A stretch of 64,000 bases of DNA from the NCBI GenBank assembly GCA_033763555.1, contig JANRKK010000036.1:1-64000 (forward strand). The letters run 5' to 3'. The notes under the pieces are model-generated. The model had not been told where the DNA came from and did not search any database. It saw only the letters and a list, made by a program, of their open reading frames with translations. Every line of letters starts with the position of its first letter. Position 1 is the stretch's first letter. Origin of the DNA: JALYJG01 sp033763555 (GTDB lineage: Bacteria; Pseudomonadota; Alphaproteobacteria; UBA9219). A program made the translations under genes and the position numbers. Shown piece by piece: positions 56,564 through 64,000 of the stretch.

Positions 56564-59380
56564 CTAATGCGCCTCGGCCCAGTTTTGGGCGTGGCCGGAT
56601 TCAGCGACAATCGGCACTTTTAAAGTCACGGATGGCTGCGGCGCGTTTTGCATCACCTCCTTGACGAGGGCGGTGGTTTTTTCGAGTTCCTTCCTCGGCA
56701 CTTCAAACACCAGCTCGTCATGCACCTGCAGCAGCAGCCTTGCGCCGAGCCCGGCTTCTGCCAACGCCGGGCCGACGCGGATCATCGCGCGTTTCATGAT
56801 ATCGGCGGCCGTGCCTTGCAGCGGCGCGTTGATCGCCGCGCGCTCGGCCCCCATGCGGCGCATATGCATTTTATCGTTGATACTGGCGACATGCACGCGC
56901 CGCCCGAATAGAGTTTCAACATAACCGTGAGTGCGCGCGAATTCCTTGGTCGCCTCCATCCATGTGCGCAATTCATGAAAACGGTCGAGATATTGGCGGA
57001 TAAATTCATTCGCTTCACTGGAGGCGATGCCGAGCTGCTTCGCCAGACCGAAGCCGCTGATGCCGTAGATAATGCCGAAATTAATCGCCTTGGCGGCACG
57101 GCGGCGGTCCGGTGGCAAATCCTTCAGCGGAATGCCGAACACCTGGCTGGCCGTCAACGCGTGAATATCGACACCGTCATGGAAGGCCTGGATCAGCGCC
57201 TTGATATTCGCCACCTCAGCCGCCAGCCGCAATTCGATCTGCGAATAATCGACGGAGAGCAGCGTATAACCATCCTCCGCCACAAAAGCGCGGCGGATGG
57301 CGCGACCATCCTCGGTACGGATGGGGATATTCTGCAAATTCGGGTCGGTTGACGACAGGCGTCCCGTCGCGGCGCCGACCAATGAGAACGAAGTGTGCAC
57401 GCGCCCGGTTTTGGCGTCGATCTGCGCCGGTAAAGCATCCGTGTAAGTTGATTTCAATTTCGACATGCCGCGCCACTCAAGAATCTTCGCGACAATCTCA
57501 TGTTCTTCCGCCAGCGGCTCCAGCACATCAACGCTGGTGGAGTAGGCGCCTGTCTTGCCCTTGCTGCCACCCGGCAAACCCATATCGCCGAACAGCACAT
57601 CGCCCAGTTGCTTCGGCGAGCCAACATTAAAGGGCCGCCCGGCCAGCTTGTGGATTTCCTCTTCCAGTTTCTGCAGCCGCTTGGCGAAACCCGCGCTTTG
57701 CCCGCGCAGAATTTCGGGGTCGATGCGAATGCCTGTGCGCTCCATCGCCGCAACGACAGGCACAAGCGGTCTTTCGATACGTTCATAAACCCGCGTCACA
57801 TGCTTCTGCGCGATCTGCGGCTTCAGCACATGCCAGAGGCGCAGCGCGTAATCTGTATCTTCGGCGGCATAGGCCGTGGCCCTGTCCAGCGGCACGCGGT
57901 CGAAGGTTATTTTGCTTTTGCCACTGCCCGTAACGTCGCCATAGCTGATCATTTTATGTTTGAAATGCAGCTCGGCCAGCTCATCCAGCCCATGGCCATG
58001 CAGCCCCGCGTCCAGCACATAGGACAGCAGCATTGTGTCGTCATAGGGTGTGACATCCAGCCCATGCTGGCCTAGCACTTGCATATCGAATTTCAGATTA
58101 TGCGCAATTTTCAAAACGGATGGGTCACGCAAAAGTTCTTTCAGATTTTTGACGATCGCGGGAAAAGGAATTTGCTTCGGCGCTTTCGCATTATCAAAAG
58201 CAAACCCACCATCCGCTGGCGCAGCATCCGGGTCGATGTGATTGACGGGAATGTAACAGGCCTTGCCCGGTTCAATCGCCAGAGAAATCCCGACCAGTTT
58301 CGCCGTCGAGGCATTGAGCGAGTCGGTTTCCGTATCGATCGCCACATGCCCCTTGGCCCGCGCGGCCTCCACCCACCATTTCAGCCGTGCTTCATCCTGT
58401 ACCAATTCATAATCCTGTTTGGCGTGCATGAGTTTTTCGGCAGGCGGCGGTTCGCCACTGGCCGGGACATCCTCCAGCATTTTCGCTGCCAGTTGGGTCG
58501 GCTGCGCCTCGGCGGATTCGCCCATACGCGTCAGCAGGGAACGGAAACCCTGCGCCTGCAAAAACGCCACCAGATCCGCCTTGTGATCGGCACGGCGCTT
58601 GAGTTCCGTCAGCGGCGTCGGCATCGGCGCCTGATCGTCCAGCACCACCAGTTTCCTGGAAATCCTCGCTTTTTCAGCATTTTCGACCAGAGCTTCGCGG
58701 CGTTTCGGCTGCTTGATGCCGCCCGCCTGTTTCAGCAGGTTTTCAAGATCACCATACTGGTTGATCAGCTCCGCCGCCGTCTTGACGCCGATGCCTGGCA
58801 CGCCGGGAATATTGTCGGTGCTGTCGCCCGCCAGCGCCTGCACATCCACCACCTTGTCCGGCGTGACGCCGAATTTCTTCATCACCTCATCCGCACCGAT
58901 GGAGATGGATTTCAGCGGATCGAACATTTCCACGCCCGGACGGATCAGCTGCATCAAATCCTTGTCGCTGGAGACGATACGCACGGGCCATTTCTTCTCA
59001 TGCGCCGCGCGGGCATAGGCGGCGATGAGATCATCGGCTTCGTAATTCGCGGCTTCGATGGAAGGCAGGCCAAAAGCGCGCGTTGCGTCACGGATAAGGG
59101 CGAATTGCGGCACCAGTTCGGGCGGCGGCGGCGGGCGGTGCGCTTTGTACTCGGGATAAATCTCGTTGCGGAAATTCTTGCGCGCGGAATCAAAAATCAC
59201 GGCGATATGCTCGGCCTTCAACTCAGCCAGCAGCTTGTGCAGCATGTTGCAGAAGCCGTAGACGGCATTCACATGCACGCCGTCGGCCCGCGTCATGTCC
59301 GGCAGTGCGTGAAAGGCCCGGAAAATAAAGCCGGAACCATCGATGAGATAAAGCATATCAGGGGCAGGACGGGCGTTCAT
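56564..59380 (-). CDS. polA: DNA polymerase I
   Basis: 938 residues with all three domains. The 5'-3' exonuclease (residues 1-~310) has EADDLIAAYAR and SSDKDLMQL...GDSTDNIPGVPGIG. The 3'-5' exonuclease (~320-530) keeps its metal-binding DTETDSLN (~residue 347). The polymerase (~550-938) has motif A SVDYSQIELR (~706), motif B RRAAKAINFGIIYG (~763) and motif C LLQVHDELVFEVP (~883). The proofreading residues appear intact, unlike in some lineages. It acts in repair and Okazaki fragment processing. Its start is 11 bases after the tilS stop, read on the same strand. Confidence 0.97.
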   Translation of the reverse strand: MNARPAPDMLYLIDGSGFIFRAFHALPDMTRADGVHVNAVYGFCNMLHKLLAELKAEHIAVIFDSARKNFRNEIYPEYKAHRPPPPPELVPQFALIRDATRAFGLPSIEAANYEADDLIAAYARAAHEKKWPVRIVSSDKDLMQLIRPGVEMFDPLKSISIGADEVMKKFGVTPDKVVDVQALAGDSTDNIPGVPGIGVKTAAELINQYGDLENLLKQAGGIKQPKRREALVENAEKARISRKLVVLDDQAPMPTPLTELKRRADHKADLVAFLQAQGFRSLLTRMGESAEAQPTQLAAKMLEDVPASGEPPPAEKLMHAKQDYELVQDEARLKWWVEAARAKGHVAIDTETDSLNASTAKLVGISLAIEPGKACYIPVNHIDPDAAPADGGFAFDNAKAPKQIPFPAIVKNLKELLRDPSVLKIAHNLKFDMQVLGQHGLDVTPYDDTMLLSYVLDAGLHGHGLDELAELHFKHKMISYGDVTGSGKSKITFDRVPLDRATAYAAEDTDYALRLWHVLKPQIAQKHVTRVYERIERPLVPVVAAMERTGIRIDPEILRGQSAGFAKRLQKLEEEIHKLAGRPFNVGSPKQLGDVLFGDMGLPGGSKGKTGAYSTSVDVLEPLAEEHEIVAKILEWRGMSKLKSTYTDALPAQIDAKTGRVHTSFSLVGAATGRLSSTDPNLQNIPIRTEDGRAIRRAFVAEDGYTLLSVDYSQIELRLAAEVANIKALIQAFHDGVDIHALTASQVFGIPLKDLPPDRRRAAKAINFGIIYGISGFGLAKQLGIASSEANEFIRQYLDRFHELRTWMEATKEFARTHGYVETLFGRRVHVASINDKMHMRRMGAERAAINAPLQGTAADIMKRAMIRVGPALAEAGLGARLLLQVHDELVFEVPRKELEKTTALVKEVMQNAPQPSVTLKVPIVAESGHAQNWAEAH

Positions 59381-59390
59381 GCCCTCTTTA

Positions 59391-60689
59391 CTACTGCGGC
59401 GGCCACGCCCTTACAAGCCGCGCATAAGCCGGGGAATTCTCGCTGATCAGCGAAGGAACAAGCGTCAGATTTTCACCCCGCCATAACGCCGGAAGACTGG
59501 CGCGGGCGCGACCCTGCGAGATACGTTGCCGCAACCCAGGCGCAAGCCTGTCCAAAGCCTCATGTGGCGGATTGCCGAGGGGACGAAGGGTGAAAACGCC
59601 TTTCTCTTGAAGTGTAATTTTCCAGCGCCCGTCCCAGATCACCTCTTCGTCCGCCTGAATCTCCGGTACATCGGTGATGGCGGCATATTCGCGCACCAAG
59701 GTGATTTCGGATGAAGTCCGGCTGATAAGGCAGCCATGAAGCGTCGAGGGAGTCATATCCTCCGTGCCAAGCGCCTCGATCAACCGCACCAGTGATGCAT
59801 ATTCCGGCGCATAATCCTGCGCGTTGATGTCCTGCAGACAGGTGATTAGGGCGCGTTGCGCAATGGCGGCTGGAAGCGCGTGAAATTTGTCAAACGCGAT
59901 GCGGATAGTGCCCGCGGCATCGCGGTGCGTGGCTTCCTGCAGAAAAAGCCTTGTGTAGTGATCGAGCGTATCTTTGGCTTCTGCAGCACGCGCGCCAAGA
60001 TCACTCAGTCTTTCGACAGTCAATCCTTCTTCCGCCAACAGGGGCAGAATGCGCCGCAAGCGGCCGCGTGCGAATTTTTCCGATCGGTTGGCAGGATCCT
60101 TGATGAAGGGAAGGCGCGCAGCATGACAAGTCGCCGCCAGCCTTTCGCGCGGTACACTCAGCAAAGGCCGCAACAAACGAATGCCATCTTTCATGGTCAC
60201 GGCGCGCATGCCCGCCAATCCATCGACGCCGCTGCCTTTGGCAAGGCGCATCAGGATGGTTTCTGCCTGATCCTCGCGCTGATGCCCGAGCAGAAGATCA
60301 CCCACACGGTTGCGTGCGCAGGCTTCCGCCAACAAACGGTAGCGCGCCCTGCGCGCCGTAATGTGCAGTCGCGCGATGATTGGCGGATGTTCCCAACACA
60401 GAATTTCGGACGAAATGCCAATGGCTTTCAGCCGCGTCCGGGTTTCCTCAGCCTCGTACGCCGATTCCGGCCGCAAACCATGATCAACAATAAAGGCCAT
60501 CAGTTCCGCCTGATGCGCATCGGCCCAGCGTTTTGCGCAAAAGGCCAGCGCCATGCTGTCCGGCCCGCCGGAAACGGCGATACCCAGACGCTGCGCGGGC
60601 GCCAGCGGCTTCATCCATGCGGCAAATTCTTCGGCGGTAATCGCTTCAGCGGACGGCGCGAAAGTCTCAACTTTTACTGCGCGGCGCAT
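59391..60689 (-). CDS. tilS: tRNA(Ile)-lysidine synthetase
   Basis: ATP-PPi-type enzyme that attaches lysine to C34 of tRNA-Ile(CAU), changing its decoding from Met to Ile codons; essential in most bacteria. 432 residues. The PP-loop SGGPDS motif is at residues 40-45 (LGIAVSGGPDSMAL). Further hallmarks are the FIVDHGLRPESAYEAE strand, LLLGHQREDQAETILMRLAKGSGVDGLAGM and RPLLSVPRERL. Its start overlaps the end of cpoB by 16 bases. In many alphaproteobacteria ftsH follows; here polA does. Confidence 0.95.
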   Translation of the reverse strand: MRRAVKVETFAPSAEAITAEEFAAWMKPLAPAQRLGIAVSGGPDSMALAFCAKRWADAHQAELMAFIVDHGLRPESAYEAEETRTRLKAIGISSEILCWEHPPIIARLHITARRARYRLLAEACARNRVGDLLLGHQREDQAETILMRLAKGSGVDGLAGMRAVTMKDGIRLLRPLLSVPRERLAATCHAARLPFIKDPANRSEKFARGRLRRILPLLAEEGLTVERLSDLGARAAEAKDTLDHYTRLFLQEATHRDAAGTIRIAFDKFHALPAAIAQRALITCLQDINAQDYAPEYASLVRLIEALGTEDMTPSTLHGCLISRTSSEITLVREYAAITDVPEIQADEEVIWDGRWKITLQEKGVFTLRPLGNPPHEALDRLAPGLRQRISQGRARASLPALWRGENLTLVPSLISENSPAYARLVRAWPPQ

Positions 60690-61531
60690 TTGAGTTTCGT
60701 GCGCTCTTCATTCGCGCGGGCGCGAAGAGTCGGCGAGGCATTGGGATATTTGGACTTCAGCTCGCCCAACGCGACACAGGCATCTTTCGTCTTATCAAGC
60801 CCGCCCAGCGACATCGCCAGCTTCAAAAGACTGTCAGCCGCCTTGCTGCCTTGCGGATTTTGCTGCCAGGCATCGGCAAAAGCGGGTGCGGATGCATCAA
60901 ACTTGCCGCGCACATAAAGTGTTTCCGCGTACCAGTATTTGGCGTTGTCGACGAGTTTATCCTTCGGGTTTTTGTCGATGAAGGTCTTGAAGGCTTTTTC
61001 CGCGTCATCATAATTCGCCTGCCGTAACAGGCCGAAGGCGCGGTCATATTGTTCCTGCACCGTCAGGCCGTAATCCGGCGGCGTTGCCGGAAGCGGTGTG
61101 GCTTTCGGATTGTTGAAGCCGCCCGTGACTTTGCCGTTCTGTATCTTGAGCGCACCGAGACTGCCCTTCGCTTCAGCCGGAGGCACGGCCGCGCCGCCAA
61201 TGGCCTGAGGCGCCTCACCCGGCGGAGCTGCCGATGCGGCAGGTGGCGGTGGCGCAGAGGGCGTAGCCGCCGGAGGCGGTGCGGATTCCAGTTTCGTCAG
61301 GCGCGCATCCATATCGCCCTGTAGGCGCTGCAGCCCCTGATCGATACGGCGGATGGAAAATTCCATCTGCTCCAGCTTGCCGTTCAAGCCGCGCATTTCA
61401 TTTTCCAAACCGGACAGCCGGGTTTCATAATTGGTTCCAGTGCCGGGCACTTGTGCCATCACCGGCATTGCGGCCAGAAGGGCCAGAACAACCGCGGCTA
61501 AAAATGTCCGAAACGAAAACACAGATGTCAT
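60674..61531 (-). CDS. cpoB: Cell division coordinator CpoB (YbgF), Tol-Pal associated
   Basis: Periplasmic TPR protein that couples outer-membrane constriction (Tol-Pal) with septal peptidoglycan synthesis. 285 residues: signal peptide (residues 1-~26, ending VMAQ), an N-terminal trimerising coiled coil (LSGLENEMRGLNGKLEQME...RRIDQGLQRLQGDMD, ~34-78), a Pro/Ala linker, and a C-terminal TPR domain (YDRAFGLLRQANYDDAEKAF...AKYWYAETLYVRGKF..., ~155-285). The overall YbgF layout is complete. It lies downstream of pal, but an unrelated unknown gene separates the two. Confidence 0.93.
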   Translation of the reverse strand: MTSVFSFRTFLAAVVLALLAAMPVMAQVPGTGTNYETRLSGLENEMRGLNGKLEQMEFSIRRIDQGLQRLQGDMDARLTKLESAPPPAATPSAPPPPAASAAPPGEAPQAIGGAAVPPAEAKGSLGALKIQNGKVTGGFNNPKATPLPATPPDYGLTVQEQYDRAFGLLRQANYDDAEKAFKTFIDKNPKDKLVDNAKYWYAETLYVRGKFDASAPAFADAWQQNPQGSKAADSLLKLAMSLGGLDKTKDACVALGELKSKYPNASPTLRARANEERTKLKCAAQ

Positions 61532-61610
61532 GGTGCGCTCATGGGGCAGGGGCGTAGGAACCGCTATTATGCCCTGAAAAACGCCAAAAGAAAGGCTGTC
61601 GATAACGGGC

Positions 61611-62168
61611 CTAAGGTACCGGAATAAAGGATGCGGTGATGTGATTGAGGCGGCTGCTTAGCACAGGTGGCATGCCAATTCCCCATTCCCTCAAAAGCGG
61701 AATAGTCTTGGCGATCGCCTCCTTGGCCGTTTCCTTCATATCCTGAGCGGCTAAAGGCGTTTCTGTGACATCGGCTAACATCCCCATGATTTGGGGTATC
61801 GAATGTTTATGCCGAAATTCTTTGGCTTCGCCTCGCAGGGAAGCCTCCCATGTGTTTAAAACTTTCTCCAGAAGCTCCGGATGAATGCCGCTCCCGTCAA
61901 AAGTTCTTACACTTCCTTCGTTTTTAATTGTTTCAGGCTGAATAAGAATTACCACGGTTTGTTGCGTATGGACCGGGTCTTCCGGCATTTCTGCGGCGGG
62001 AGCAATGAGAATGCCGTAATCTAAAAGATCTCTTTCCACTTTTGCCCGCAGATAGGGATGCCTTGCTAAGTTTTCTAGAATATTGTCCATGAGCCAGTAA
62101 TTATTGCGTTTTAAAATTTCTTCCTTGGCTACTTTCCACTCTGCAAACTTAACCAATGCTCTGATCAT
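61611..62168 (-). CDS. Hypothetical 185-residue protein inserted between pal and cpoB
   Basis: Soluble-looking protein without signal peptide. Helical N-terminal half (MIRALVKFAEWKVAKEEILKRNNYWLMDNILENLARHPYL is one long charged/hydrophobic segment at residues 1-40), a short strand region (TVVILIQPETI), then more helices (PELLEKVLNTWEASLRGEAKEF). No family recognised. The DNA is clearly AT-richer than pal, cpoB and tilS. A methionine start at 62168 is preceded by AGGAGA, a good ribosome-binding sequence. A strong terminator after pal lies just upstream, so it should have its own promoter. Confidence 0.6.
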   Translation of the reverse strand: MIRALVKFAEWKVAKEEILKRNNYWLMDNILENLARHPYLRAKVERDLLDYGILIAPAAEMPEDPVHTQQTVVILIQPETIKNEGSVRTFDGSGIHPELLEKVLNTWEASLRGEAKEFRHKHSIPQIMGMLADVTETPLAAQDMKETAKEAIAKTIPLLREWGIGMPPVLSSRLNHITASFIPVP

Positions 62169-62256
62169 AATTTTCTCCTACCGATTCAATATATCCCGCT
62201 GTTATTAAGGCGCGCTCTTTAGGCCGTGTCAATTAAGCCGCGCAGGCGTTTTTCCA

Positions 62257-62291
62257 AACAAAAAGGCCGCAGCCTTGCGGCTGCGGCCTTT
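62257..62291 (-). terminator. Rho-independent terminator of pal
   Basis: A perfect 13-bp stem (AAAGGCCGCAGCC, 62262-62274, with GGCTGCGGCCTTT, 62279-62291) closes a four-base loop. Read on the minus strand it is followed by TTTTTGTTTG, 22 bases after the pal stop. It is strong enough to isolate pal from the downstream unknown gene and cpoB. Confidence 0.92.
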
Positions 62292-62312
62292 GTATCAACA
62301 CTTAACCAGCGG

Positions 62313-62801
62313 TTACTGGGTAACGACAGTCACGCCGCGGCGGTTTTGCGCCCAGCTGGCTTCGTTGCTGCCCAGAACAGCGGGGCGTTCCTTGCCGTAG
62401 CTGACGGTCCGGACGCGTCCGGCGCTGATGCCGTCGGCAACCAGATAGTTCTTCACGGCGGTGGCGCGGCGTTCGCCGAGCGCCAGGTTGTACTCACGCG
62501 TGCCGCGTTCGTCACAATGGCCTTCGATCGTTACGTTGATCGAACCGTACTTCTTCAACCAGGCAGCCTGGCGATCCAGGGTCGCGCGGGCTTCCGGCTT
62601 CAGGTCGGAATCATTGAAGTCGAAGAAAACACGGTCGCCAACATTGACCACCAGATCTTCCTGCGTGCCAGGCTTGGCAGCGCCCATACGGCCATTGGCG
62701 CCACTGCCGCCTGCGCCGCCCATGCCGTCATCGGTTCCGGTCGTGTCGCACGCTGCGACGAGAACGAGTGCCGCTGCGAGGCACAAAAATTTCTTGAACA
62801 T
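62313..62801 (-). CDS. pal: Peptidoglycan-associated lipoprotein
   Basis: Outer-membrane lipoprotein of the Tol-Pal system, which tethers the outer membrane to peptidoglycan. 162 residues. Signal with lipobox LVAACDTT (Cys 18), a Gly-rich linker, then an OmpA-like domain: RVFFDFNDSDLKPEARATLDRQAAWLKKY, TIEGHCDERGTREYNLALGERRA and VSYGKERPAVLGSNEASWAQNRRGVTV. All peptidoglycan-binding residues of the TVEGHxDxRGTxEYNxALGxRRA signature are present. Followed by a strong terminator. tolB, which normally lies just upstream, is not here; a short secreted protein gene is. Confidence 0.96.
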   Translation of the reverse strand: MFKKFLCLAAALVLVAACDTTGTDDGMGGAGGSGANGRMGAAKPGTQEDLVVNVGDRVFFDFNDSDLKPEARATLDRQAAWLKKYGSINVTIEGHCDERGTREYNLALGERRATAVKNYLVADGISAGRVRTVSYGKERPAVLGSNEASWAQNRRGVTVVTQ

Positions 62802-63017
62802 GGTTTCCCCCTTGCGTGAACCTCGGGGATGTGGACGGCGGATGCCGCGCCCTAGCCGAGATCAGTTAACAGATGTTGTAACGGAAATTAGCCAGCGTAA
62901 CGTAGTGAATCAACCCCGATCTTTGTAAAGATTAACAAAAGGTTAGATGGGAGTGACATGATTGCAACGCTAAATCCCTTGCAACCCTTCGCAGCCATAA
63001 AGTTGCCATAAAATTTT

Positions 63018-63407
63018 TCAGGAAACGGGCTTCACCGAAAAACGGACCGTCGTGATTTTTTCCTTGGCGCTGGTATCGATGCGAAGGCGTTCGCCTTCGC
63101 GCTCCCATGTGTGCTTGTCGATATTTTTCCAACCCAGAGGCGGCAGGCTGCGGCGGTAAAAAGCATACACCGCATCAATGGCGACGGGCCCGGCGGCTTC
63201 CGTCATGGCGATGCGCCCCGCTTGCGGCGCGCTGAACAGCACATCCTGCCCTTCCACAAGCTTGAGGCCCGGCATCAAGGGAAGATCATCAATCACCTCG
63301 GCGAATTCCGGCGCATGCGCGGCCGGAGCCTGGTTCATCACCGCGGCATGCAACGGTACAGCCGCCAGCGCGGCAATCAGGGCGAAAAAGGGCAAAAATC
63401 GGTTCAT
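63018..63407 (-). CDS. Hypothetical secreted protein
   Basis: 129 residues with a signal peptide (MNRFLPFFALIAALAAVPLHA-A). The mature part has PEFAEVIDDLPLMPGLKLVEGQDVLFSAPQAGRIAMTEAAG (given here as residues ~35-75), then VYAFYRRSLPPLGWKNIDKHTWEREGERLRIDT. The pattern 'DDLPLMPGL...E......FDxPxGRI...xaxG......V..FY...LPxLGW' occurs in small alphaproteobacterial periplasmic proteins of unknown function. About 200 bases of apparently non-coding sequence separate it from pal. Confidence 0.65.
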   Translation of the reverse strand: MNRFLPFFALIAALAAVPLHAAVMNQAPAAHAPEFAEVIDDLPLMPGLKLVEGQDVLFSAPQAGRIAMTEAAGPVAIDAVYAFYRRSLPPLGWKNIDKHTWEREGERLRIDTSAKEKITTVRFSVKPVS

Positions 63408-63519
63408 AAACCAAGGTTAAAGCATGCCGGGCTTGGCCGCACAAGATTACGCTGGAAGATTTGACTCCTGAGCTTCAAGCCCCTATAAACACGCGGTTTT
63501 TCGATAATGAGGGCCGACA

Positions 63520-63654
63520 ATGAAACGTACTTTCCAACCCAGCAAGCTCGTGCGCAAACGCCGCCATGGTTTCCGCGCGCGCATGAAGACCGTAGGCGGC
63601 CGCAAAGTTCTGGCCCGTCGCCGCGCCCAGGGCCGCAAGCGGCTTTCGGCTTGA
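63520..63654 (+). CDS. rpmH: 50S ribosomal protein L34
   Basis: 44 residues, complete: MKRTFQPSKLVRKRRHGF, then RARMKTVGGRKVLARRRAQG and RKRLSA. This is the classic L34 sequence with its Arg/Lys-rich, rRNA-binding body. It is too short for most ORF filters but unmistakable. The stop TGA (63652-63654) overlaps the TTG start of rnpA, so the two are translationally coupled, the conserved arrangement. Confidence 0.98.
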   Translation: MKRTFQPSKLVRKRRHGFRARMKTVGGRKVLARRRAQGRKRLSA

Positions 63655-64000
63655 GCGCTAAAAAAATACCGCTGATCGTTCTCCGTAAAAGAGCTGAATT
63701 TCTTGCTGTTGCCCAGACGGGCCGCAAATGGGTCGCGCCCGGCCTGATCCTGCAAATGGGGGTTCCCGCTGCGTCTGGCCAATTACGCTACGGCCTGACC
63801 GCCAGCCGTAAAATCGGCAATGCCGTGACGCGCAATCGCGCCCGCCGCCGCCTGCGCGCGCTGGCGCAAGAAGTTCTGCCCCCGCATGCCGCGCCCAATG
63901 ACTATGTTCTGATCGCACGCGCAACATCGCCTTCGCGCGATTTCGACGCGCTGAGAAAAGATCTGATGATCAGCCTGCAGAAACTGGGGGCATGGCGGGA
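63651..64000 (+). CDS. rnpA: Ribonuclease P protein component (3' end beyond window)
   Basis: Protein subunit of RNase P, which with its catalytic RNA removes 5' leaders from pre-tRNAs. About 116 residues are visible and the frame is still open at the window edge. The diagnostic RNR motif is SRKIGNAVTRNRARRRLRAL (~residues 55-74). The upstream LRKRAEFLAVAQTGRKW and downstream YVLIARATSPSRDF also fit the family. The only start near the expected place is TTG at 63651, overlapping the rpmH stop (TTGA). Confidence 0.95.
   Translation, partial: MSAKKIPLIVLRKRAEFLAVAQTGRKWVAPGLILQMGVPAASGQLRYGLTASRKIGNAVTRNRARRRLRALAQEVLPPHAAPNDYVLIARATSPSRDFDALRKDLMISLQKLGAWR

Overview
This 64 kb stretch (moderately GC-rich, densely coding, genes on both strands in short operons) looks like the chromosome of a Gram-negative alphaproteobacterium. 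Typical alphaproteobacterial gene neighbourhoods support this: dgt-argS-SPOR-nagZ-scpA-scpB, a DUF3576 lipoprotein gene next to leuS-lptE, the TIGR02302-family/lysA/small-lipoprotein/tlpA cluster, hslVU, pal-cpoB-tilS, an ELM1-family gene and rpmH-rnpA. I cannot name a genus. The style of the large secreted repeat proteins would fit a Micavibrio-like or Rhodospirillales-like lineage, but that is only an impression.

Layout. 1-2.95 kb: 3' part of a 3-hydroxybutyrate dehydrogenase gene, a pilin-like membrane protein, a cation diffusion facilitator and pdxH. 3.1-5.1 kb: an isolated Wza-like/Wzz-like export pair. 5.1-9.2 kb: secA and a UbiH-family hydroxylase. 9.6-13.5 kb: a 1282-residue secreted protein with 11 four-cysteine repeats and an OmpA-like C-terminus. 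13.6-21.7 kb: a small lipoprotein, then a long minus-strand operon dgt-SET-argS-SPOR-nagZ-scpA-scpB-serB. 21.7-27 kb: major porin, DUF3576 lipoprotein, leuS, lptE. 27.2-30.5 kb: two paralogous secreted Vgb-type beta-propellers flanking recX. 30.6-39.2 kb: one gene for a 2881-residue protein with a PilV/pilin-like N-terminus and about 50 tail-fibre-type NTAVG repeats. 39.4-46.9 kb: RidA-like, TIGR02302-type, lysA, lptM-like lipoprotein, tlpA, hslUV, ELM1. 47.1-54.9 kb: secreted HExxH protein, alpha-2-macroglobulin-like protein, double cold-shock protein, envelope proteins and an XRE regulator. 55-62.8 kb: solute-binding protein, polA, tilS, cpoB, an unknown gene and pal. The right edge holds rpmH and the start of rnpA.

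How the parts fit. Much of the window serves the cell envelope: protein export (secA), LPS assembly (lptE), outer-membrane integrity (pal, cpoB), peptidoglycan recycling and septal peptidoglycan binding (nagZ, SPOR), a major porin, and several large surface proteins. The most unusual content is in those surface proteins: the giant pilin-anchored repeat protein, the cysteine-repeat OmpA protein, the paired beta-propellers with a shared promoter sequence, and a degenerate alpha-2-macroglobulin next to a putative secreted metalloprotease. No phage, transposase, integrase, CRISPR, rRNA or tRNA gene was seen. Several AT-richer genes (Vgb pair, SET protein, ELM1, the 54.9-56.6 kb block, the 61.6-62.2 kb gene) may be later arrivals.
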